A DNA stretch of 64,000 nucleotides from Liolophura sinensis. Its lineage: Eukaryota; Mollusca; Polyplacophora; Chitonida; Chitonidae. Made by a program: the position numbers and the translations under genes. The first letter of the stretch is position 1, and each line of letters begins with the position of its first letter. The DNA lies in the NCBI RefSeq assembly GCF_032854445.1, contig NW_027017954.1, positions 186,001-250,000 on the forward strand, given 5' to 3'. Below the pieces are notes generated by a model. It was given only the letters and a program-made list of their open reading frames with translations. It did not search any database and was not told the origin of the DNA. Positions 56,190 through 64,000 of this stretch are shown in pieces.

Positions 56190-57352
56190 TGTAACAGGTC
56201 TAGCGTATGATTAATTCCCCCTTGGTAAGTTTTCTGTAAAAGGAGGTAGGAATTGTATACCCAGCAATCCCTGCACCGTCATCGGCATGACGATTCACTG
56301 ACCAGCAGGTAAATTGAACTTTCTTTGTAATGTATATTATTTTAGAAGCTTAGTAAACTTGTATGACCGTTTTAGTTATGCAAGGATGTTTTAACGATGT
56401 TTCGAGTGCAATCGCTCGACTGTAACTGTGAACGTGCGAGTTGTAAATGCCAAAAGTTTATACGTAGCCGAGTGTCGCTATGTAACGGTAATTGAGCACT
56501 CAGTAACACAACGCCTTGGTTCTTACGGCGCAACATATTTTGTCTAGTTAGTATTTGTGAAAAACAGAAACGCCTAAGCGAGTATTTGCTTTTACTGTTA
56601 GTTATTAGTAGAGAGTTATGAGAGATTAAATAGCATTTCAGAAATGTGTTTGAATATTTTTTGTATTCTTAGATGCATACGGATGTTTTAGACAAATGCA
56701 TGTTACGAGCCCTACATTCAGTAAATATGGGTATTATATGTAGATCCAAAATGAAAGGTCCGACGAAGTTAAATGTTTCACTCTTGGTAATTAATGGAGT
56801 GGTGATTACACAACTAGTCATTCGCTACTAGCTTTATTCTGTGTCTGTACACTGAAAATATTTTGTTCACTGTAAAAAAATATAAGATGCCTATCAGTTT
56901 GTTTGAGTGGGAACCGGTCTATAATTAAGTGGCAATACAGGAACAATGTATAGCACTGACAGGTTTAAATACTCGTGCTGTAATTGTTACACGTCTATAT
57001 ATGTCCATGGCCATAGCATATACAGTCATTATCAAGTTACCCGTGTGGTTGCGGTCATAATAACCCTTCACCATGGTACATGACTATTAAGTTAGTGTTG
57101 ATATATGGTATAAGTGTATTCTAGGACAGTATATAGGTACAGGATATTTGGGTGTAAGCCTATGTTATGTATGGTAAATACATGGAAGGTTTATAGTATG
57201 TATTGTTATTGTCGTTTCAGGTCAGGGTGACCTCCCCTGGTTTTTTTCCTCTCACCGGTGTTTCTCAGAACCGAATAAACTGTTACAACTGTGTGGCGGA
57301 ATTTGGCGTTTTGGTTGAAATTCTTTCTGCAACAAACATGGCCGACCTCACA
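56190..57352 (+). repeat. 5' LTR
   Basis: It begins TGTAACAGGTCTAGCG and ends GACCTCACA, with TG...CA termini. It is identical by reading to 62,449-63,611. It contains TATATA-type stretches (for example near 56,995) and, at its end, the first codons of the gag frame. Confidence 0.95.
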
Positions 57353-58260
57353 CTGGTGTCAGAAGTGGGATTAGGCAGAAAGAAAACAAGCAAAGGCAAA
57401 GTTAAGTTCAGTAAGTCAAAAGCTGAGATACGAGAAAACCAGGGTAGAGGGAAAGACAGAACTGTCCCTATGGCCAACACGGAAACAGACGAGGTCAGGG
57501 AACTGCGCAGGGAGATGGAACAATTGCGTGTGACTTTGGCCGCTGCTGTCAAAGAGTCAGGTGCTACACAGACTGCATTGCCTGAAACTAGACTTGTCCT
57601 GCCCCCACCGTTAAATTACCAATTTACAGTGGTAAAGAGGATCCTGCTTCCTGGATTGAGCGAGCGAAGCGAACTCTGTCAACACAACATTTAGATGGCC
57701 AGGATGGTGTCCAGTTTCTCAAAGACTATCTTCAAGAAACCGCTGAAGATGAAATTCGTCACAGAGACCCCCAGTCGCCATATGATTTGTTTGACATTCT
57801 TAAAAGTGTGTTTGGTCGCCGCGCTTCAAGGCCACAGCAGATGAGGGAGTTTTATAACAGAACTCAGTTGGCAACAGAGACAATTACTCAGTACTCTCAT
57901 GCACTTGTGTCAATGATGGAAAAAATGGACCTTGACTCAACCGAAAGTGAAGAACGGCTTAAGGAACAGTTTGTGGAGGGTATCAGAAACCAGGCCGTTC
58001 AGAGATTCTTAAAGCGACGTACACGCGATAATCGTCATCTTGGGTTCTTGGAACTGAGGCAACTTGCTTTGGAGGAATGTGAAGAATCACAGACTGGTAA
58101 AGTGCATATTAAGGAAGTGTCTGCTGAACAGGACTCGGTAAAAGTTGATGAAACCCCCACATGGGGAAGAGAGTTAATTGATTTGACCAAACAAATGTTG
58201 AAAATCCATGCTAATATGTTTCAGTCGCAAACCCAAAACGGTACCAAGTGGCCATGTTAA
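57338..58260 (+). pseudogene. gag: gag-like region, frameshifted
   Basis: An ATG at 57,338, inside the 5' LTR, opens a lysine-rich, then coiled-coil-like N-terminal region (RELRREMEQLRVTLAAA) that reads to 57,694. The Gag core continues in another frame, open from about 57,630 to TAA at 58,258-58,260 (FYNRTQLATETITQYSHAL is a typical Gag-fold stretch). The switch lies near 57,620-57,640. It is either a break or, less likely, programmed shifting. Beyond 58,260 a zinc-knuckle-like stretch (CFYCHKVG) at about 58,310-58,345 is itself interrupted. Confidence 0.75.
57354..57371 (+). promoter_or_regulatory. Primer-binding site, tRNA-Leu type
   Basis: TGGTGTCAGAAGTGGGAT starts one base after the LTR. 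It matches, with one mismatch as I recall it, the complement of the 3' end of a eukaryotic tRNA-Leu including CCA. Confidence 0.75.
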
Positions 58261-58459
58261 TCAACCATTGAATGCTGCTGTTAGTAATACAGAATTATGC
58301 ATGTTTTTACTGTCACAAAGTAGGTCCACTTTAAGGCTGATTGTCGTAAACGGAAGCGTGATTTAGAAAGGCGTGCAGCTAAAAGTAATGGTAACCCTGA
58401 AAGTGGTGCAACTCAGCATTCATTGTCCTGGTTCACAAAGCTTATGACGCCACATAGTA

Positions 58460-58651
58460 GGCACCTGTCCTGAAGTTGATGCAGTTATTGGTGGACAGCG
58501 TCGTGTCCTTGGTTTGGTTGACACAGGGTTCACAAGTAACCACAGTAACAGAAGGTTTCTATGACAAATATCTGAGTAACCAACCCATTGACCATTTGTT
58601 AAATTTAAAGCTTACAGCTGCAAACGGTATTGACTTGCATATATAGGGTAT
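58460..58651 (+). pseudogene. Protease region, broken
   Basis: An aspartic-protease start is visible (LGLVDTG, DTG at 58,520-58,528). The frame shifts immediately after DTG, continues one frame over, and meets TAG at 58,644-58,646 before the long pol frame. Two indels would be needed to explain it. An active protease is not encoded as given. Confidence 0.7.
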
Positions 58652-61600
58652 ATGGTCACAAGTGTGAAAATTTGTGAGACAGTTGTAAATGACGTTGGTG
58701 TACTGGTACTTAAAGATAAACCTGGGTCTGATTCTGTTAATGTTAAAAGACCAGGCATAATTGGTATGAATGTTTTGTGCCATGTTCCTGCATTTCAGAA
58801 TATTCCAGTGCAGTCAGTCTCCGCTGAGCAGCCAAAAGTGCACAAATCTAAAATTGTTCGAACACCAGATAATCAGGAAGTATTAATCCCTGCATGTTCT
58901 ATCGCGCGGATTAAATGTAATGGCGTTCCGCCAAGACAGTTCACTCTTATTGAACCGTTAAATCAAGCTCCTGCAGGAGGCAAGTTAATGGTAGCTCCTA
59001 CATTATCTAATGGACATGTTGAACTCTTAAATGTGACTGATGTGGACATTTGGTTACCACCTAGAACAATGTTGGGTAGAACACAGGACTGTGAGGTGGC
59101 AGAAGTAGTCAACTTGTCAGCCGGTGTTGATGAAATTGTGGTGGAGACAGCTGTTGACTGCAGTCCCAGTGGTCTTACCCCAGACCTGTCTGACTTTGAT
59201 GGAACGCCTGAAGAGCTCAGTAAGGCATACCAGTTATTTGAAGACTATAAGGATGTGTTTTCTCCAGGACTAGGCATGACGCAAACTATAAAGCACCGCA
59301 TTCACACTACCGATGAAATTCCGGTAAATGTGCCTTATAGGAGAATACCACCTCATCAGGTTGCAGAGGTTAAGTCTCACTTGCAGGATCTTCTCAATCA
59401 GGGAATAATACGACATAGCACATCCAGGTATGGAGCTCCCCCGGTATTAGTCAAAAAGAAGAGTGGGAAATTGCGTCTATGTATTGATTACCGGCGGCTC
59501 AACAGCAAGACCGTTCGAGATGTTTATCCCATCCCAAGAATGGAAGAATCGTTGGATGTTATGTGTGGTGCCCGATATTTTTCGACCATGGACTTAAGAT
59601 CGGCATACAACCAGATCGAGGTTGAAGAAAGTGACCGTCATAAGACAGCATTTGTCACACCATTTGGACATTACGAGTACAACCGTATGCCATTCGGGCT
59701 TGTAAATGCGCCATTTTCGTTCCAACGTTTGATGACGCATGTGTTTCATGGGGACTTAATGGAACATTTGATCGTGTATCTAGACGACATCATCATCTGG
59801 TCGAGTGATATTTCCGAACATTTCGAACGACTGGAGTCCGTTTTTCAAAAGCTTCGAAAACATGGGCTTAAGGCTGACCTTGAAAAGTGTTCGTTCTTCA
59901 AACATGAAGTTAACTTTCTGGGACATATCGTGTCTAGAAGTGGTGTCTCAACCGATCCGGACAAGATTGAGGCCGTGACAAACTGGCCTACTCCGGAAAC
60001 ACTACAGCAGTTAAGGTCGTTCCTTGGCTTTGCATCATATTATCGAAGGTTCGTTCAAAGGTTTGCCTCCATCGCTTCCCCGTTGTATGATGTCATCGGA
60101 AAGTGTGGCGAATCGAAACATAAACGACACCGGAAACTTCAGAAAGACTGTCTGATCAAACATCTTTGGTCAGAAGACTGTCAGAAAGCGTTTCAGCTGC
60201 TGAAGGATAAGCTCACGAGTTCGCCTGTACTCACATTTCCTGACTTCACAAGACCTTTTGTGTTGGAAACTGATGCCAGTAATCGTGGCATCGGAGCTGT
60301 GCTAAGCCAGGAACAGGATGGTGAACTGAAAGTAGTGGCATATGCATCTAGGGGCCTCCGTCGTCCTGAGAGACAGTCTGGGTATTCAAGCCAAAAAATT
60401 GAGCTGTTAGCGCTTAAGTGGGCTGTATGCGACAAATTCCGGCCTTATCTTACAGGAGGGAAGTTTGTCGTATATACGGATAACAACCCGCTTACGTATC
60501 TCCTCTCCAAACCGAAAGTGCCAGCATTAGAGCAACGCTGGGTTAATGAGTTGTCTGGATTCAATTTTGAGTTTCGTTTCCGGTCTGGAAAATCGAACAT
60601 CGCAGCGGATGCTCTTTCAAGACTCCCTGGACATGCCCTAGACCCCGATAACGTAGAACACTTAGCAAGTACGATACTGAGGAATCATGTTATCCCTGAT
60701 GAATTGCGGGAAGCTGCATTGGGGAGCATATGTGTACAAATCAACAGCATTGACCCTGCTGACACCGGGTTAGCATCAGATAGTGCTACTGAACTTCCAA
60801 GATGGAACAGGGAGAATATGGTTGAATATCAGTCTAACGACCCAGCGATCGGAAGGCTAAAGCACTACTTGAAGTTGGATCGTCGTCCCACCCCTTCAGA
60901 GCGGTGTAAAGAGTCGAAACAAACTCTGCTACTACTGAAGCAGTGGGAGCGCCTTGAGATTCGTGACAGTGTGTTGTATCGCCAGGTGAAGGGGAACAAT
61001 GGAATTAGAAGTGCTAAGGTGCTCTTACCCATGTGCTTACAGGAAAAGGTGATGCATGACCTTCACGATGCTGCTGGACATCAGGGTGCAGATCGCCTAG
61101 AACTTCTGATTCGTGAACGTTGTTGGTTCCCAGAAATCTCTAAACGTGTTCAAGACTACATCAGAGGCTGTGAGAGATGCGTAAGAGGCAAAGGTCCTTA
61201 TCTCCCACCTAAGACGTCATTGGGACGGCTGGTTGCTACTAAGCCACTGGAAGTGGTCTCCATCGACTTCACCATTTTGGAAAAGGCGAGTAATGGTATG
61301 GAGAACGTGTTAGTGGTAACTGACTGGTTCACAAAATTTACCATCGCGATTGGAACCCGCGATCAGAAGGCTTCAACCGTAGCCAAGGCTTTAGTGCGTG
61401 AGTGGTTTACACGCTATGGTGTCCCTCAACGTCTTCACTCTGATCAAGGACGGAATTTTGAAGGGCAAGTAATCTCAGAACTGTGTAAACTTTATGGAAT
61501 CACAAAAAGTAGGACTACCCCTTACCACCCGGAGGGGAACGGGCAAACCGAGAGATATAATAGGACCCTCCACAATTTATTGTCGACCTTGCCAGAAAAA

Positions 61601-62347
61601 CAGAAGAGGTTGTGGCCAAAGCACCTTCAGGAGTTGTGTTTTGCTTACAACGCAACACCACATGCAAGTACAGGGTACAGCCCCTTCTACCTGCTATTTG
61701 GGTTTGAAGCACGTTTTCCCGTCGATCAGTTGCTTGGAGTGCACGACTTGGATAGTTGCAGTAATGACAATGATTCATGGGTCTCCTTACATCAAGCCCG
61801 CTTGTGGCAAGCCCGGCAGCACGTCCAGCAACAGCTTGAGACCAAGTATTTGGCAAGAAAACAGCGACATGAAAGGAAAGGTGTGAAACCCCCCATCCAG
61901 GCTGGTACACTGGTGTACGTTCGTCAACATCTTCCAGGAAGACGGAAGATCACAGATAAATTTGGACCGGAAGTGTATAAGGTTTTAGATGAACATAACG
62001 ATGTTTATACACTGGAACTGGCAGATGGCAGTGGTGACATCAAACGGACTGGCCGTAAGGAAATAACACCAGTTGAGCTTTCCAGATGTCCCGTATCATC
62101 TGAAGTGGATTCATCTAACCGACCATCAGAACTCAATGATGAGTTGGATACTCCTGAGAACTACAGTTGTGACAGGCCTAGGTACATTCTAATGCAGCCG
62201 GTGCCCCAAAAGGCGGCTCGCCCGACAGATCAGTGTAGCTCGACAGTGTCAGGTGATTCACCCAGTGAACTAAGGAGAAGTAGGCGCACCACTGCAGGAA
62301 CTCACTCGAATGTTAACCATTTGCCGCGTACAGTATTAGGTCAGTAG
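58652..62347 (+). CDS. pol: pol frame: reverse transcriptase, RNase H, integrase
   Basis: This is a 1,231-codon open frame. RT comes first: LRLCIDYRRLN near residue 275, then the catalytic YLDDIIIW near 376. RNase H follows, with FVLETDASNRGIG near 540 and YTDNNPL near 610. Integrase has an HHCC-type zinc region (H near 802 to CERC), catalytic Asp near 871 (SIDF), Asp near 931 (HSDQG) and Glu near 967 (GQTERYNR), giving D-D(35)-E spacing, then a GPE-type C-terminal module. The lack of indels over 3.7 kb contrasts with the gag and protease region. The first codon is arbitrary: the frame probably continues from protease in an intact element. Confidence 0.95.
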   Translation: MVTSVKICETVVNDVGVLVLKDKPGSDSVNVKRPGIIGMNVLCHVPAFQNIPVQSVSAEQPKVHKSKIVRTPDNQEVLIPACSIARIKCNGVPPRQFTLIEPLNQAPAGGKLMVAPTLSNGHVELLNVTDVDIWLPPRTMLGRTQDCEVAEVVNLSAGVDEIVVETAVDCSPSGLTPDLSDFDGTPEELSKAYQLFEDYKDVFSPGLGMTQTIKHRIHTTDEIPVNVPYRRIPPHQVAEVKSHLQDLLNQGIIRHSTSRYGAPPVLVKKKSGKLRLCIDYRRLNSKTVRDVYPIPRMEESLDVMCGARYFSTMDLRSAYNQIEVEESDRHKTAFVTPFGHYEYNRMPFGLVNAPFSFQRLMTHVFHGDLMEHLIVYLDDIIIWSSDISEHFERLESVFQKLRKHGLKADLEKCSFFKHEVNFLGHIVSRSGVSTDPDKIEAVTNWPTPETLQQLRSFLGFASYYRRFVQRFASIASPLYDVIGKCGESKHKRHRKLQKDCLIKHLWSEDCQKAFQLLKDKLTSSPVLTFPDFTRPFVLETDASNRGIGAVLSQEQDGELKVVAYASRGLRRPERQSGYSSQKIELLALKWAVCDKFRPYLTGGKFVVYTDNNPLTYLLSKPKVPALEQRWVNELSGFNFEFRFRSGKSNIAADALSRLPGHALDPDNVEHLASTILRNHVIPDELREAALGSICVQINSIDPADTGLASDSATELPRWNRENMVEYQSNDPAIGRLKHYLKLDRRPTPSERCKESKQTLLLLKQWERLEIRDSVLYRQVKGNNGIRSAKVLLPMCLQEKVMHDLHDAAGHQGADRLELLIRERCWFPEISKRVQDYIRGCERCVRGKGPYLPPKTSLGRLVATKPLEVVSIDFTILEKASNGMENVLVVTDWFTKFTIAIGTRDQKASTVAKALVREWFTRYGVPQRLHSDQGRNFEGQVISELCKLYGITKSRTTPYHPEGNGQTERYNRTLHNLLSTLPEKQKRLWPKHLQELCFAYNATPHASTGYSPFYLLFGFEARFPVDQLLGVHDLDSCSNDNDSWVSLHQARLWQARQHVQQQLETKYLARKQRHERKGVKPPIQAGTLVYVRQHLPGRRKITDKFGPEVYKVLDEHNDVYTLELADGSGDIKRTGRKEITPVELSRCPVSSEVDSSNRPSELNDELDTPENYSCDRPRYILMQPVPQKAARPTDQCSSTVSGDSPSELRRSRRTTAGTHSNVNHLPRTVLGQ

Positions 62348-62437
62348 TATTAGCTCATGGAGATGTAAATTAGTTTCCGCAGAATAGCGTCTTATATGTT
62401 GTATTACTAGTATATCATGAGGACATGATAGAGTTTC

Positions 62438-62447
62438 AAGGGGAGGC
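62438..62447 (+). promoter_or_regulatory. Polypurine tract
   Basis: AAGGGGAGG lies directly upstream of the 3' LTR start, the usual plus-strand primer position. Confidence 0.85.
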
Positions 62448-62448
62448 A

Positions 62449-63611
62449 TGTAACAGGTCTAGCGTATGATTAATTCCCCCTTGGTAAGTTTTCTGTAAAA
62501 GGAGGTAGGAATTGTATACCCAGCAATCCCTGCACCGTCATCGGCATGACGATTCACTGACCAGCAGGTAAATTGAACTTTCTTTGTAATGTATATTATT
62601 TTAGAAGCTTAGTAAACTTGTATGACCGTTTTAGTTATGCAAGGATGTTTTAACGATGTTTCGAGTGCAATCGCTCGACTGTAACTGTGAACGTGCGAGT
62701 TGTAAATGCCAAAAGTTTATACGTAGCCGAGTGTCGCTATGTAACGGTAATTGAGCACTCAGTAACACAACGCCTTGGTTCTTACGGCGCAACATATTTT
62801 GTCTAGTTAGTATTTGTGAAAAACAGAAACGCCTAAGCGAGTATTTGCTTTTACTGTTAGTTATTAGTAGAGAGTTATGAGAGATTAAATAGCATTTCAG
62901 AAATGTGTTTGAATATTTTTTGTATTCTTAGATGCATACGGATGTTTTAGACAAATGCATGTTACGAGCCCTACATTCAGTAAATATGGGTATTATATGT
63001 AGATCCAAAATGAAAGGTCCGACGAAGTTAAATGTTTCACTCTTGGTAATTAATGGAGTGGTGATTACACAACTAGTCATTCGCTACTAGCTTTATTCTG
63101 TGTCTGTACACTGAAAATATTTTGTTCACTGTAAAAAAATATAAGATGCCTATCAGTTTGTTTGAGTGGGAACCGGTCTATAATTAAGTGGCAATACAGG
63201 AACAATGTATAGCACTGACAGGTTTAAATACTCGTGCTGTAATTGTTACACGTCTATATATGTCCATGGCCATAGCATATACAGTCATTATCAAGTTACC
63301 CGTGTGGTTGCGGTCATAATAACCCTTCACCATGGTACATGACTATTAAGTTAGTGTTGATATATGGTATAAGTGTATTCTAGGACAGTATATAGGTACA
63401 GGATATTTGGGTGTAAGCCTATGTTATGTATGGTAAATACATGGAAGGTTTATAGTATGTATTGTTATTGTCGTTTCAGGTCAGGGTGACCTCCCCTGGT
63501 TTTTTTCCTCTCACCGGTGTTTCTCAGAACCGAATAAACTGTTACAACTGTGTGGCGGAATTTGGCGTTTTGGTTGAAATTCTTTCTGCAACAAACATGG
63601 CCGACCTCACA
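62449..63611 (+). repeat. 3' LTR
   Basis: It has the same length and, by reading, the same sequence as the 5' LTR. The gag ATG copy near its end runs into a TAG in the flank after a few codons. Confidence 0.95.
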
Positions 63612-63672
63612 CTAAGTTAGCTTATCTTTGCTGAAAGTATTTAGGTGACCATAGACTGCATTATTTCTGCAG

Positions 63673-63902
63673 GAGAAGATGCCATGTTAAAACGTCAGGA
63701 AGGACCTCCGGTCCCTTCAGATCCAGTCCACGTCCAGAATCAGGAGAGTTCTAATCAAGGGAGAGAAGCGCGGATTTCAACTCTAGTGGACAGCAACCCG
63801 TATGAGAACGTTTATGAGAATGAATACGACAAAATACTATTTTCGTGTAATGACCCCGAGGACAGTCACACAGTTCTTACTCAACTGCATGGCCTTGGTT
63901 AA
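63673..63902 (+). CDS. Gene 2 exon (probable): cytoplasmic tail with YxN motifs
   Basis: After a TTTCTGCAG acceptor, a 75-codon frame starting in phase 1 runs to TAA at 63,900. It contains NPYENVYENEYDKI, with tyrosines at codons 63,801, 63,813 and 63,825; two are YxN (Grb2/SH2-type sites if phosphorylated). The transmembrane exon leaves phase 2, so a phase 2-to-1 exon, like gene 1's 25,062, must lie between them and was not found. A donor before the stop (TCGT|GTAATG near 63,850) cannot be excluded, so the tail may continue beyond the window. Confidence 0.6.
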
Positions 63903-64000
63903 AAAAGACAAGTTGTGAACATATCGATAGTTCAAATCAGATAATTCACTCAAAAAAAAAAAAATTACACTTTCTTTTCACATTGCAAAGGCTCAAAGGC

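Larger units (their letters stand above)
56190..63611 (+). mobile_element. Ty3/Gypsy LTR retrotransposon, full length
   Basis: The 7.42-kb element has two 1,163-bp LTRs, a primer-binding site, gag-like and pol-like regions, and a purine tract AAGGGGAGG before the 3' LTR. It is flanked by CTAA (56,186-56,189 and 63,612-63,615). There is no env-like frame. RT, RNase H and integrase order is that of Ty3/Gypsy. It sits in sense orientation in the intron between the transmembrane and tail exons of gene 2. The LTRs look identical, indicating a very recent insertion. Confidence 0.95.

Noticed and set aside
61515-61910. Minus-strand and alternate-frame ORFs inside pol
   Set aside because: They are shadows of the integrase coding sequence.
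1-64000. CRISPR array, operon or bacterial defence system
   Set aside because: The tandem repeats lack the constant-repeat, unique-spacer pattern, and the genes are intron-containing animal genes.

Overview
This is eukaryotic nuclear DNA from a marine lophotrochozoan invertebrate, most likely a mollusc (inference). The evidence is short coding exons with GT/AG introns, many copies of two tRNA-headed SINE families, small inverted-repeat transposons, intronic minisatellites, and extracellular-receptor exons. There are no bacterial genes, operons or CRISPR arrays.

Gene 1 (about 8.1-45.8 kb, + strand) is a receptor-type protein tyrosine phosphatase. I could trace 27 exons from splice sites and codon phase. 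In order they encode an EGF-like module, an F5/8C (fucolectin-type) module on two exons, up to six more EGF-like modules, one transmembrane segment (23.4 kb), a juxtamembrane region and two tandem phosphatase domains. D1 keeps the catalytic WPDHG and HCSAGIGRTG motifs. D2 lacks WPD and has Lys for the catalytic Arg. The signal peptide and first exon were not found. The sequence as given has two single-base frameshifts (F5/8C exon 10.2 kb, D2 exon 45.1 kb) and one EGF exon (20.0 kb) without a recognisable donor, so the allele may be broken or the assembly may carry indel errors.

Between 46 and 51 kb is intergenic DNA with SINEs, minisatellites and a palindromic MITE. From 51.0 to 53.3 kb lies a decayed duplicate of the 13-17 kb EGF region of gene 1. 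Gene 2 (about 55.0-63.9 kb) is a paralogous receptor fragment with one EGF exon, a transmembrane exon and a tail exon with clustered YxN tyrosine motifs. Its intron carries a complete Ty3/Gypsy LTR retrotransposon (56,190-63,611) with 1,163-bp LTRs that look identical and a CTAA target duplication. Its RT-RNase H-integrase frame is open, but gag and protease carry several breaks.

The most unusual structure is that several introns of gene 1 hold minisatellites whose repeat unit is a copy of the adjoining exon end plus its splice site: four on the donor side (10.4, 13.7, 29.7 and 38.6 kb) and one on the acceptor side (45.6 kb). Tandem exon duplication with a hitch-hiking SINE, transposon-derived splice-acceptor sequence and nested transposons add to an exon-intron architecture that appears to be turning over fast. 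Splice coordinates were assigned by eye; they are supported by codon-phase arithmetic, not by transcripts.
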